This document shows, piece after piece, positions 43,173 through 52,800 of a stretch of 64,000 bases of DNA; the stretch's first letter is position 1, and every line of letters begins with the position of its first letter. The notes under the pieces are model-generated. The model had not been told where the DNA came from and did not search any database. It saw only the letters and a list, made by a program, of their open reading frames with translations. The position numbers and the translations under genes were made by a program. The stretch is taken from positions 62,001-126,000 of the forward strand of contig NZ_AUFF01000007.1 of the NCBI RefSeq assembly GCF_000426365.1, written 5' to 3'. The DNA comes from Arenimonas composti TR7-09 = DSM 18010 (lineage in GTDB: Bacteria > Pseudomonadota > Gammaproteobacteria > Xanthomonadales > Xanthomonadaceae).

Positions 43173-44039
43173 GTGATCCAGATCGACGATCTGCAATTCG
43201 GCTACCGACGCAGTCGCCTGTACGACGGCTTCCGGCTGCAGATCGACCGCCCCGGCGTCTACGGCCTGTTCGGCCGCAACGGCAGCGGCAAGTCGACCCT
43301 GCTGAAGCTGCTCGCCGGCCTGCTGTTCCCGGAGCGCGGCCGCATCGTCGTGAACGGCCGCGAGCCGCGCCGGCGGCACCCGGACTTCCTCGCCGCGATG
43401 CACCTGGTCCCGGAGGAGTTCCACCTCCCCGACGTCACCCCGACCCAGCTCGCGAAGGTGCACGCCGGCTTCTACCCGCGCTTCTCCCGCGACGCCTTCG
43501 CCGCCTACCTGCACGAATTCGAACTCGCCGGCGACCACCGCTTCGGCGAGATGAGCCTCGGCCAGAAGAAGAAGGCCGCGATCGCCTTCGCGCTGGCGAC
43601 GCTGACGCCGCTGCTGCTGCTCGACGAACCGACCAACGGCCTCGACATCCTCGGCCGCGACCAGTTCCGCGCGATCGTGCGCCGGCCCGAGCAGCGCGAG
43701 CGCATCGTGATCATCAGCACCCACCAGGCGCACGACCTCGAAACGATCATGAGCCACGTGCTGTTCGTCGACGCTGCAAGGCTGGCGCTGTCGGCGCCGC
43801 TGGCCGAAGTCGCCGCCGCGCTCACCTGCGGCGTCGCCGCCGATGCCGTTGCCCTCGCGGCGTTGCCCGACCTGGTCTACAGCGAAGCGCTCGGCGAACA
43901 GCACGCGTACGTGGCCGCGAACCGCGGCGGGCAGCCCGGGCGCGTGCACCTCGAACTGCTCTACAAGGCGCTGAGCCGCAACCAGGCCGGCGTGCTCGCC
44001 GCGCTTGCGGCGAAGCGCGCGGAGGTGGCCGGTGTTTGA
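43173..44039 (+). CDS. ABC transporter ATP-binding protein
   Basis: This 288-residue ATPase has Walker A GRNGSGKST (near 39), Q loop in MHLVPEEFHL, signature MSLGQKKKAA, Walker B LLLLDEPTNG and switch STHQAHD. The modified signature (LSGGQ replaced by MSLGQ) is common in bacterial exporters of the YtrB/CcmA-like group. The start is GTG 43173. A TAGAAT box lies 28 bases upstream. It overlaps the permease start. Substrate is unknown. The operon partners suggest an envelope or export role. Confidence 0.93.
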   Translation: MIQIDDLQFGYRRSRLYDGFRLQIDRPGVYGLFGRNGSGKSTLLKLLAGLLFPERGRIVVNGREPRRRHPDFLAAMHLVPEEFHLPDVTPTQLAKVHAGFYPRFSRDAFAAYLHEFELAGDHRFGEMSLGQKKKAAIAFALATLTPLLLLDEPTNGLDILGRDQFRAIVRRPEQRERIVIISTHQAHDLETIMSHVLFVDAARLALSAPLAEVAAALTCGVAADAVALAALPDLVYSEALGEQHAYVAANRGGQPGRVHLELLYKALSRNQAGVLAALAAKRAEVAGV

Positions 44040-44814
44040 TCCCGCACGCTTCCGCCGCCTCGTGATCGCCACCTGGCTCGAGGAGCGCCGCACCTGGGCC
44101 TGGTTCCTCGGCGTCGGCGTGATCGTGCACTGCCTGCTCGTGCTCGCGCTGCTGCTGCCGGGCGCGGGCAGCTTCACGCTGTCGAAGGCGAGCCAGGGCG
44201 GCCTCTGGATCGCCGGCCTGGTGATCACCGGAACGATCTTCGCCGGCCGCTATTTCCAGGCGATGGCGCGGCGCGAGTCGGCGCTGCTGCTGCTGACACG
44301 CCCGGCGACCGCGTTCGAGAAATGGCTGCTGGCGGTGCTGGTGGTGGCGGTGGCGTACCCGCTCGCGTACACGCTCGCGTTCCAGATCTGCAACATTCCT
44401 GCGGGCCTGATCGCGGCGTCGCAGGCCGGCGAGCTGATGGCGATCAGCGGCGATAGCTACGCCTATCTGAAGCCGGAGGATTACGGCGTGTTGCGCCCAT
44501 GGCAGGCGATGCCGGCGGCCGGCTGGGCGACGCTGGTTCCGGTCGTGCTGGCGCTGCAGGGTTTCGCCCTGCTCGGCAGCCTCTATTTCCACCGCTGGCC
44601 CTTCATCAAGACCCTGGTCGCCGGCTTCGGGCTGATGCTGGTGCTGATCCTGATCGCGGGCGTCGGCGGCAACGACACCTTCTTCGCGTTCTGGCACGAG
44701 CGCGATCGTCACGGGCTGCCTGCGCAGCTCGTATTGGGCGGCACCTGGCTGCTGATCCCGGCGCTGGTCTGGCTGGCGGCGCTGTTCGCGCTGCAGGAAC
44801 GGCAGGAGGCGTGA
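44032..44814 (+). CDS. ABC transporter permease subunit
   Basis: This 260-residue inner-membrane protein has six hydrophobic segments (around 22-42, 56-75, 95-125, 165-190, 200-220 and 230-250). It is of the ABC-2 type that pairs with the upstream ATPase, but it is weakly conserved. GTG 44032 overlaps the ATPase stop by eight bases, and the stop shares a base with the next ATG. Nothing in the sequence identifies the substrate. Confidence 0.85.
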   Translation: MFDPARFRRLVIATWLEERRTWAWFLGVGVIVHCLLVLALLLPGAGSFTLSKASQGGLWIAGLVITGTIFAGRYFQAMARRESALLLLTRPATAFEKWLLAVLVVAVAYPLAYTLAFQICNIPAGLIAASQAGELMAISGDSYAYLKPEDYGVLRPWQAMPAAGWATLVPVVLALQGFALLGSLYFHRWPFIKTLVAGFGLMLVLILIAGVGGNDTFFAFWHERDRHGLPAQLVLGGTWLLIPALVWLAALFALQERQEA

Positions 44815-45542
44815 TGAACAAGGCCCTGCCCACCTTCGCCGTCGCCATCGCCGTGCTCGTCGCGGCGATGATCCTGCCGAGGCCGGTCCCACGCGAGGTC
44901 GCGCCGACGACATTGCCCTTGCCCGAGGGAACGATCACCGCGGTGCGCATCACCTCGCGTGCCGACGTCACCCTCCGCTTCGGGACGGGCTCCGGGATTA
45001 CCGGCATCGCCGCCGACGCGGCGCCGATGATGCGACTGGACGGCACGACGCTGGTGCTCGAAGACCGGCCGCGTGGCGAGGACGACGCGCTGCGCGGCTA
45101 TTACCGGAGTTACACGCTCGACCTGCCGGCCACGGTCGAAGCGCTGTCGCTGGCGGTGGACCGCGCGACCCTGCAGGCCAGCGTTCCCGTGGCGGCGCTG
45201 GAGGTGACGTCGACGTCGGGCATCATCTGGAACGGTGACGCCGGGCGGCTCGTGCTCCGCCACACCGGCGGCTGCCCTGCGGGCGCCGGCGAACCGGCCT
45301 ACGCTGCAGTGATGGCGGCGGCAACCGGCTACGTCGGCCCCTGCGGCCAGCTCCGCATCGACGGCGGCGCGATCGGGTCGCTGGACGCGTATTCGGCCGG
45401 GGCCTACGTCTGGCTGCAGGAACCGCAGCGGATCGGCGAACTCACGCTGCATCTCGCCGAGCGCGCCGACTACGGCCTCGGCCGCGCCCGGGGTGCGGAC
45501 CACGTTCGCGTCGTTCCCATCGAAGCCCCCATCGAGGAGTAA
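44814..45542 (+). CDS. Exported protein of unknown function in ABC operon
   Basis: This 242-residue protein has an N-terminal membrane helix or signal (KALPTFAVAIAVLVAAMIL). A beta-rich periplasmic domain follows, with repeated short strands (ITAVRITSRADVTLRF, YYRSYTLDLPATVEALSLAV, ALEVTSTSGIIWNGDAG) resembling the head-to-tail strands of adhesin-like or DUF4097-type beta-helices. Two Cys (GGCPAG, VGPCGQ) could pair. It is coupled to the permease by TGATG and lies eight bases before the esterase gene. No family can be named with confidence. Confidence 0.78.
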   Translation: MNKALPTFAVAIAVLVAAMILPRPVPREVAPTTLPLPEGTITAVRITSRADVTLRFGTGSGITGIAADAAPMMRLDGTTLVLEDRPRGEDDALRGYYRSYTLDLPATVEALSLAVDRATLQASVPVAALEVTSTSGIIWNGDAGRLVLRHTGGCPAGAGEPAYAAVMAAATGYVGPCGQLRIDGGAIGSLDAYSAGAYVWLQEPQRIGELTLHLAERADYGLGRARGADHVRVVPIEAPIEE

Positions 45543-45550
45543 AGCCCCGC

Positions 45551-46219
45551 ATGCCATTGCTCGACGCCGTCACCCGCGAAACCGGCCCCGAACCGACCTG
45601 GAGCATCGTCTGGCTGCACGGCCTCGGCGCCGACGGCAACGACTTCGCGCCGATCGTGCCGGAGCTGGTGCGCCCGCACTGGCCGGCGATCCGCTTCGTG
45701 TTCCCGCACGCGCCGCACCGCAAGGTGACGATCAACGGCGGCATGCGCATGCCGGCCTGGTACGACATCCGCGACCTGAGCCTGGACCAGCGTGCCGACG
45801 AGGCCGGCGTGCGCGAGTCGATCGCCGACGTCGAGGCGCTGCTGTTCCGCGAGCTCGAGCGCGGCATCCCGCCCTCGCGCACGATCCTCGCCGGCTTCTC
45901 GCAGGGCGGCGCGATCGCGCTCGCGACCGGCCTGCGCCGGGTGCAGCCGCTGGCCGGCATCGTCGGCCTGTCGACCTACCTGCCGATGATTTCGACGATC
46001 ACCCAGGAAGCCACCACGGCCGCCGGCACGACGCCGGTGTTCATGGGCCACGGTGGCGGCGACCAGGTGGTGCCGGAATCGCTCGGCGCGCTCAGCCGCG
46101 ACGTGATCCGCAAGCTCGGCAACGACGTGGAGTGGCACAGTTACCCGATGGCGCACCAGGTGAGCTTCGAGGAGATCCGCGATCTCGGCGACTGGATGGA
46201 GCGCCGGTTCGCAGGCTAG
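45551..46219 (+). CDS. Alpha/beta-hydrolase carboxylesterase (lysophospholipase-like)
   Basis: This 222-residue serine hydrolase of the phospholipase/carboxylesterase family opens SIVWLHGLGADGNDFAPIVPEL in outline. It has the nucleophile elbow GFSQGGAIAL (Ser near 116), the Asp in GGGDQVVP and the His in MAHQVSFEE. Length is typical. In Xanthomonadales this gene normally sits upstream of the algZ-algR-hemC genes. Here it is 12 bases before algR, and algZ is missing. Cytosolic by lack of a signal peptide. Confidence 0.93.
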   Translation: MPLLDAVTRETGPEPTWSIVWLHGLGADGNDFAPIVPELVRPHWPAIRFVFPHAPHRKVTINGGMRMPAWYDIRDLSLDQRADEAGVRESIADVEALLFRELERGIPPSRTILAGFSQGGAIALATGLRRVQPLAGIVGLSTYLPMISTITQEATTAAGTTPVFMGHGGGDQVVPESLGALSRDVIRKLGNDVEWHSYPMAHQVSFEEIRDLGDWMERRFAG

Positions 46220-46231
46220 GGGAGGGAGGCG

Positions 46232-46966
46232 ATGAAGGTCCTGCTGGTCGACGACGAACCGCTGGCGCGGCAGCGGCTGGCGGCGCTGCTCACCGAACTC
46301 GGCGGCCACGAGATCGCCGGCGAGGCGGGCAACGGCCGCGAGGCGGTCGAACGCGCCGAGCAGCTGGCGCCCGACGTCGTGTTGCTGGACGTGCAGATGC
46401 CGGTGATGGACGGCCTCGAGGCGGCGCGCCATTTCGCCGGCATGGCCGCGCCGCCGGCGCTGGTGTTCTGCACCGCCTACGACCAGCACGCGCTGGCCGC
46501 ATTCGAGGCGGCGGCGGTCGACTACCTGGTCAAGCCGGTGCGCCGCGAGCGCCTCGCCGAGGCGCTGGAACGCGCCCGCCGCCAGCGCGCCGCGGCGCAG
46601 CTGCCGGCATTGCCGGAAGCGATGCAGGGCCGCCGCCGCAGCCACCTGAGCGCACGCCTGCGCGGCACCCTGCGGCTGATCCCGATCGACGAGGTGCGTT
46701 ACCTGCAGGCCGAGGAGAAGTACGTGGTCGTGCACCACACGCGTGGCGAGGACCTGATCGAGGAATCGCTGAAGTCGCTCGAAACCGAGTTCGCCGACCG
46801 CTTCATCCGCATCCACCGCAACTGCCTGGTCGCCACCGAGGAATTCGCCGAGCTGCGCCGCGGCACCGACGGCCAGGTGCATGCCTGGCTGCGCAGCGGC
46901 GCCGGCCCGCTCGAGGTCAGCCGCCGCTGCCTGCCGGTGTTGCGCGAACGTCTCAAACATCTCTGA
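46232..46966 (+). CDS. algR: LytTR response regulator AlgR
   Basis: This 244-residue regulator has a receiver domain with LLVDDEPLARQRL, phosphorylation site VVLLDVQMPVMDG (D53 or so) and Lys in DYLVKPVRRERL. A LytTR DNA-binding domain follows (about 145-244, HLSARLRGTLRLIPIDEV, HRNCLVATEEFAEL). In Pseudomonas and Xanthomonas AlgR controls alginate or pilus genes with the kinase AlgZ. No kinase gene is adjacent here. It lies 12 bases before hemC, the conserved arrangement. Purine-rich AGGGGAGGGAGG just before the ATG is a strong ribosome site. Confidence 0.92.
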   Translation: MKVLLVDDEPLARQRLAALLTELGGHEIAGEAGNGREAVERAEQLAPDVVLLDVQMPVMDGLEAARHFAGMAAPPALVFCTAYDQHALAAFEAAAVDYLVKPVRRERLAEALERARRQRAAAQLPALPEAMQGRRRSHLSARLRGTLRLIPIDEVRYLQAEEKYVVVHHTRGEDLIEESLKSLETEFADRFIRIHRNCLVATEEFAELRRGTDGQVHAWLRSGAGPLEVSRRCLPVLRERLKHL

Positions 46967-46978
46967 AGGAATCCGCGA

Positions 46979-47887
46979 ATGCCGACGATCCGCCTGGCCA
47001 CCCGTGAAAGCGCGCTCGCGCTCTGGCAGACCAACCACGTCGCCGAGCGCCTGCGCGCCGCCCACCGCGAGCTCGAGGTCGAGCTGGTGCCGATGACCAC
47101 CCGCGGCGACCAGCTGCTCGACCGCCCGCTGGCCGAGGTCGGCGGCAAGGGCCTGTTCCTGAAGGAGCTCGAGGTCGCGATGCTCGAGGGCCGCGCCGAC
47201 GCCGCGGTGCATTCCCTGAAGGACGTGCCGATGGAACTCGACGGTCCGTTCGCGCTGCCGGCGATCCTCGAACGTGCCGATCCCTTCGACGCTTTCGTGT
47301 CGAACAAATACGAGGCGCTGGAGGAACTGCCCTTCGGCGCCGTCGTCGGCACCTCGTCGCTGCGCCGGCAGGCGCTGCTGCGCGCGCACCGGCCGGACCT
47401 GAAGCTGGTCGACCTGCGCGGCAACGTGAACACCCGCCTCGGCAAGCTCGATGCCGGCGACTACGACGCGATCGTGCTCGCCGCCGCCGGCCTGATCCGC
47501 CTCGGCCTGGAAACGCGCATCCGCGAACGCCTGGTCGCGCCGCGCTTCATCCCGGCCGCCGCCCAGGGCGCGATCGCGGTCGAATGCCGCGCCGACGACG
47601 AGGCGACGATCGCCCTGCTGAAGGCGCTCGATCACCTGCCGACCCGAAGCTGCGTCAGCGCCGAGCGGGCGATGACGCGCGAACTCGGTGGCAGCTGCCA
47701 GGTGCCGATCGCCGCGCACGCGACCCTGAAGGGCGAGCGTCTGTCACTCGAAGGCCTGGTCGGCAACGCCGCCGACGGCTACACCGTGCGCGGCTACGCC
47801 AGCGGTCCGGCCAGCGAACCCGAGGAACTCGGCCGCCACGTCGCCGACATGCTCGTCGCCCGCGGCGCCGGCCCCCTCCTCGAATAA
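46979..47887 (+). CDS. hemC: Porphobilinogen deaminase (hydroxymethylbilane synthase)
   Basis: HemC polymerises four porphobilinogen units in heme synthesis. The 302-residue length is normal. It shows [25 protein letters not shown], the substrate-binding [18 protein letters not shown] and the dipyrromethane-cofactor Cys in [13 protein letters not shown]. The algR-hemC pair is conserved. The usual next gene (hemD) is absent. A REP pair and the molybdoenzyme operon on the other strand follow instead. Confidence 0.98.
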   Translation: MPTIRLATRESALALWQTNHVAERLRAAHRELEVELVPMTTRGDQLLDRPLAEVGGKGLFLKELEVAMLEGRADAAVHSLKDVPMELDGPFALPAILERADPFDAFVSNKYEALEELPFGAVVGTSSLRRQALLRAHRPDLKLVDLRGNVNTRLGKLDAGDYDAIVLAAAGLIRLGLETRIRERLVAPRFIPAAAQGAIAVECRADDEATIALLKALDHLPTRSCVSAERAMTRELGGSCQVPIAAHATLKGERLSLEGLVGNAADGYTVRGYASGPASEPEELGRHVADMLVARGAGPLLE

Positions 47888-47903
47888 ACCGCACACCCCC
47901 CTT

Positions 47904-47976
47904 GTAGGAGCGCCTTCAGGCGCGATCGCTTTCCCGGTGGGCCGGTCAGGAGCATCGCGGCTGAAGCCGCTCCTAC
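47904..47976. repeat. GTAG-type REP pair after hemC (mixed arms)
   Basis: The left arm is the GCGCCTTCAGGCGC version and the right arm the GCGGCTGAAGCCGC version, so two REP subtypes face each other. It lies between the convergent hemC and soeC genes and may serve as terminator. Confidence 0.9.
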
Positions 47977-48002
47977 AGAGACGAGGAGCGCGCGCGGTTC
48001 CG

Positions 48003-48992
48003 TCAGTAGTACAGCGTGACCAGATGCCGCGCCTGCGCGAAGAACAGCCAGCGCTCGACGACCGCACCGACCAGCGCGGCGGCGGCCGCGACAGCGAACA
48101 CCACGCTCGCGACCGGCGGCCACAGCAGCGCCATCACCGCCGCCAGCAACGGCACGAAGCCGAACAGCACGAGGGCGATGCGCCGCAGCTTCGCGGCATG
48201 CCGGCGCGCGACCACGAAGCCCATCTCCTTCGTCAGGTAATTGGCCTCGGTGTGCGGGCGCTCGAAGACGGTCGCGACGCGGTCGGCCGGTAGCCCGAGC
48301 GCCGATGCGCGGTCGGCCGGCGCCGCGACGTCGGCATCGACATCGCGCCAGTAGCGGCGCTTGAGCACCACCAGCAGCGTCGCCAGCAGCAGCAGCACCA
48401 GTGCCATCCCGGCGATCGCGGTCGCGGAGGCATGGAGCGCCAGCAGCGCCGCCAGCGGCAGGCCGCCGGTGAGCAGCGCGAACAGCAGGTAGACCGGCAG
48501 CACGAAGCGGTGCCGCCATGCGGGGATCGGCTTCAGCGACGCGTAGATCATCGCCGTGCACACCACCGTGGCGGCGGCGCCGGCGAAGCCCGCGACGACG
48601 GCGACGAGCGCGAACCATGGCAGGGCATTGCCGGGCGCGAAGCGCTCGCCGGCGCCGTCCGGCCACCACGGCGACGACAGCGTCGCCAGCAGCACCAGCA
48701 CCGGCAGGTAGGTCGGCACCGCGGCGACGCCCTCGCGCGACAGCCACGACGTCCGCCACTGCGAGAACGCCCGCCACGCGCGCTGCGGCTTGCCGAGATG
48801 GCCGAGCGACGACAGCAGGCCGACCGTGACCAGCAAGGTCGCCGCGAGCAGGGCGACGAAGAACATCATCGGCGTCTTGCCGGCGAGCGCGTCCCGCCAG
48901 CCGATGCCGAGCAGCAGCGAACTCCAGGCGATCAGCCCGTAGCCGAGCCCGGACAGCGTCGAGAAGAAAATGACGGAGAAGGCGGGATGCAT
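48003..48992 (-). CDS. Molybdoenzyme membrane anchor subunit (DmsC/SoeC-like)
   Basis: This 329-residue inner-membrane protein has eight transmembrane helices and the DmsC-family opening MHPAFSVIFFSTLSGLGYGL. It would exchange electrons between the FeS subunit and the quinone pool. The hydrophilic loop near 255 (RASALGLPADRVATVFERPH) and TEANYLTKEMGF are typical of this family. The ATG overlaps the soeB stop by one base (TGATG). The three genes make one operon. Confidence 0.92.
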   Translation of the reverse strand: MHPAFSVIFFSTLSGLGYGLIAWSSLLLGIGWRDALAGKTPMMFFVALLAATLLVTVGLLSSLGHLGKPQRAWRAFSQWRTSWLSREGVAAVPTYLPVLVLLATLSSPWWPDGAGERFAPGNALPWFALVAVVAGFAGAAATVVCTAMIYASLKPIPAWRHRFVLPVYLLFALLTGGLPLAALLALHASATAIAGMALVLLLLATLLVVLKRRYWRDVDADVAAPADRASALGLPADRVATVFERPHTEANYLTKEMGFVVARRHAAKLRRIALVLFGFVPLLAAVMALLWPPVASVVFAVAAAAALVGAVVERWLFFAQARHLVTLYY

Positions 48993-49810
48993 CAGCGGCT
49001 CAGGGCGCGGTCGAGCCAGCGCAGCAGTGGGTTCATCCCTTCGCTCCCCGTAGGAGCGCCTTCAGGCGCGATGCTTTCCCCCGCGTTCCCGCCCCGGGGC
49101 ATCGCGTCCAAAGGCATCGCGCCTGAAGGCGCTCCTACGGAAGCGGCTGGGTCGGGGCGGGCGCGGCGCGGCCGCGGCGGCAGGTAGCGGTTCACCGGCG
49201 CATAACCGAGCTCAGGCAGCAGCGGCACGCCGCCGCGTTCGGCGACCAGCTTCGATACCGGCGATTCCGCGTCGCCGAGATCGCCGAAATGCCGCGCCCG
49301 CGTCGGACAGGCCTGCACGCAGGCCGGCTGCCGCGACGCCTCCGGAATGCTCTCGTTGTAGATGCGGTCGACGCAGAGCGTGCATTTCTTCATCACGCCC
49401 TCGACCGCGCTGTATTCGCGGGCGCCGTAGGGGCAGGCCCAGGAGCAGAGCTTGCAGCCGATGCACTTGTCCTCGTCGACCAGCACGATGCCGTCCTCGG
49501 CGCGCTTGTAGCTGGCGCCGGTCGGGCAGACGGTGACGCAGGCCGGGGTGTCGCAGTGCAAGCAGGAGCGCGGGAAGTGCAGGGTGGTCGCCGGCTGCGT
49601 CGGCGTCGCCGCGATCTCGTAGGAGTGCACGCGGTTGAACCACACGCCGCTCGGCTCGGCGCCATAGGGCGATTCGTCCGGCAGCGGCGCCGCGACGCCG
49701 CCGGCATTCCATTCCTTGCAGGCGACCGCGCAGGCATGGCAGCCGACGCAGGTGTCGAGGTCGATGACCAGGCCGAGCTTCTTCGCCGGCGGTGGCGGCA
49801 GCGAAGTCAT
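48992..49810 (-). CDS. Molybdoenzyme FeS subunit (SoeB/DmsB-like), with REP-encoded insert
   Basis: This 272-residue electron-transfer subunit has four [4Fe-4S] cluster motifs: CVGCHACAVACK, CLHCDTPACVTVCP, CIGCKLCSWACPYG and CTLCVDR...CVQACPT. Residues about 225-254 are encoded by a REP pair (49050-49138) translated as VGAPSGAM ... SIAPEGAPT, in frame, between the conserved NRYLPPRPRR and a C-terminal MNPLLRWLDRALSR. The ATG at 49810 overlaps the soeA stop (ATGA). The insert lies outside the FeS core, so the protein may still function. Confidence 0.92.
   Translation of the reverse strand: MTSLPPPPAKKLGLVIDLDTCVGCHACAVACKEWNAGGVAAPLPDESPYGAEPSGVWFNRVHSYEIAATPTQPATTLHFPRSCLHCDTPACVTVCPTGASYKRAEDGIVLVDEDKCIGCKLCSWACPYGAREYSAVEGVMKKCTLCVDRIYNESIPEASRQPACVQACPTRARHFGDLGDAESPVSKLVAERGGVPLLPELGYAPVNRYLPPRPRRARPDPAASVGAPSGAMPLDAMPRGGNAGESIAPEGAPTGSEGMNPLLRWLDRALSR
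49050..49138. repeat. REP pair inside the FeS subunit gene
   Basis: Left arm GTAGGAGCGCCTTCAGGCG (49050) and right arm ending CTCCTAC (49138) enclose a loop with an additional partial copy (ATCGCG). Read on the minus strand without a stop. Confidence 0.92.
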
Positions 49811-52800
49811 GCGCGATCTCCGCGGCGGAAACCGGCGCCGTAACGCAGCGCTTCGTCCTTGTCCGGGCCCTTCGACAAGGCGGCGAACTGCGGCGAGGAC
49901 TCGCCGGCCCCGGCGTCGTCCGCACGCGAGATGCGCACGCGCAGGTCGAACCAGGCCGCCTGGCCGGTCACCGGATCGGCGTTGGCGTAGTCGTTCTTCG
50001 GCAGCACGTCGGAGATCAGGTGGTTCATCAGGAAGCCCTTGCGTGATTCCGGTGCGTCCGGCGCCAGCTTCCAGGCGCCGCGGCGCTTGCCGATCGCGTT
50101 CCAGGTCCACACGGTGTCCGGCTGCACGTTGCCGGCGTGCCGGCACTGCACGGTGATGCGGCCATGGTGGGAATCGACATGCACCCAGTCGCCGTCGGCG
50201 ATGCCGTGTGCCGCGGCGGTGGACGGGTGCAGGTACAGGAAGTTGCGGGCGGTGATCTGCCGCAGCCAGGCATTCTGCGAGCCCCAGGCGTGGTACATGA
50301 ACGGCGGCCGCTGCGTCACCGCGCTGAGCGGAAACTGCGTCGCCCCTGTAGGAGCGCCTTCAGGCGCGATGCCTTTCTCCGCTTTTGCGCCTGAACGAGT
50401 CGCGCCCAAAGGCATCGCGCCTGAAGGCATCGCGCCTGAAGGCGCTCCTACAGCGGAGGAGGACAGCTGGGCGCCTTCGAAGGGCTCGTACCAGAACGGC
50501 AGCGGATCGAAATACGTGGCGACGCGCTCGCGCTCCGATTCGGGCGGCTGCACCGGCCCGTGCCCCTGCGCGGCGAGCCGGAACTTCTGCAGCGTCTCCG
50601 AGTACAGCTGCAGTACCACCGGCTCGGCCTTCGGGATGAAACCCATGCCCTGCGCCCAGTCGAGGTAATCGCGGTTGGCCATCTTGAAGAAGCTGCCGGC
50701 ATGCGGCACTTCGCCCTGCCAGAAGCCGCCGTTGGCCTGGTAGTGCTCGAGCTGGTTCGGGTTGGGCGGGCCCTTGCCGTGTTGCGTGCCGTCGCCGCGC
50801 CAGCCGGCGAGCAGGCCGATGCCCGGCGCGCGCTCGTGGTTGACGATGTAGTCGGCATAGTCGCGGTAACGCGGTAAACCATCGGCATTCACCAGCCCCG
50901 GCAACCCCAGTCGCGCGCCGATATCGATCAGCACCGACTGGAAGCCGCGCACATCCCGCTGCCGGAGCGGCTTCAGCCGCGATCCCACCGGCTGTTCCGA
51001 CTGCGCCGGATCCAGCACCGGCCAGCGCATCGCATCCGCGGCGCATTCGGCGTCGCTGATCGGGCGGTCGAGCAGGGAGATCGCATCGTAGCGCTCGAGA
51101 TAGGTGGTGTCCGGCAGCACGAGGTCGGCGTAGGCGACCATCTCGCTGGAATACGCGTCGCTGTAGATGATCTTCGGGATGCGGTATTCGCCTTCTTCGT
51201 CGCGGTCGGTCAGCCAGCGCATCGTCTCGGCGGTGTTCATCGCCGAGTTCCAGCTCATGTTGGCCATGAACAGGAAGAGCACGTCGATCGGGCCTGGATC
51301 GCGTGCCCAGGCATTGCGGATGACCGTATGCATCATCCCGTGCACGGCCAGCGGGTATTTCCACGAGTAGGCGTGGTCGATGCGGCGCGGCTGGCCGTCG
51401 GCGTCGACCAGCAGGTCCTCGGGGCCGTGCACGAAACCGAGCGGGCCGGCGTCGAGCACGCCGTTCGCACCGCGCGTCTTGCCGGGGCGGTTGCCGGGCG
51501 GGATCGGCCGCGGGAACGGCGGCTGGTAGCGGAAGCTGCCGGGGGTGTCGACGGCGCCGAGCAGCAGCTGCAGCAGGTGCAGCGCGCGGCAGGTGTGGAA
51601 GCCGTTGCTGTGCGCGCTGATGCCGCGCATCGCGTGGAAGGATACCGGCCGGCCGACCATGCGTTCGTGCGGGCGGCCCCAGGCGTCGGTCCACGGCTGC
51701 TCGATCACGCAGGGCTGGTCGAAAGCGGCGGCGGCGAGTTCGCGGGCGATGCGGCGGATGGTGTCGGCCGGCACGCCGCAGCGTTCGGCCACCGCATCCG
51801 GCGCGTACTGCGGATCGAGGTAGCGTTCGGCGACGAGGTGGAACACCGGGACGGCGCTGCGGCCGTCGGGCAGCCGGTACTCGCCGACGACCGCAGGCGA
51901 GATGTCGACGGCATCCGCCGCTGTAGGAGCGCCTTCAGGCGCGATGCTTTCCGCGCAGGGCATCGCGCCTGAAGGCGCTCCTACAGGGGAAGGCATCGCG
52001 CCTGAAGGCGCTCCTACAGGGGGGGCGGCGCGGTTCCAGCAGAGCGGGCGGCCGTCGGCATCGCGGGCGAACAGGCCGTCGTCCGCGGCGCCCGGATCCC
52101 GGATCACCAGCCAGTGCGCGTTCGTGTAGCGCACCAGGTAGTCGAGGTCGATGCGGTCGGCCTTCAGCAGCTCGTGGATCAGCGCGAAGGCGAACAGGCC
52201 GTCGGTGCCGGGGCGGATGCCGATCCACTCGTCGGCGATCGCGCCATAGCCGGTGCGCACCGGATTCACCGCGACGATCTTGGCGCCGCGGCCCTTCATC
52301 TTGCCGAGCCCGAGCTTGATCGGGTTGCTGTCGTGGTCCTCGGCGACGCCCCACATCATCAGGTAGCGCGACCGGTCCCAGTCCGGCTCGCCGAATTCCC
52401 AGAAGCTGCCGCCGAGCGTGTACAGGCCGCCGGCGGCCATGTTCACCGAGCAGAAACCGCCGTGCGCCGCGTAGTTGATGGTGCCGTACTGCTGCGCCCA
52501 CCAGCCGGTCAGGGCCTGGCTCTGGTCACGGCCGGTGAAGAAGGCGAGGCGGTCGGGGTCCTTCTCGCGCGCCGCCCGGAGCCAGTCGGTGGCCAGCGCG
52601 ATGGCCTCTTCCCAGGAGATCTCCTCGAAGCGGTTCTCGCCGCGCGCGCCGACCCGCTTCATCGGCCGCTCCAGCCGCGCCGGCGAGTAGTGCTGCATGA
52701 TCCCCGCCGAACCCTTGGCGCAGAGCACGCCACGGTTCACCGGATGCGCCGGATTGCCCTCGATGTAGCGGATCCGCCCGTCCTTCAGGTGCACATTGAT

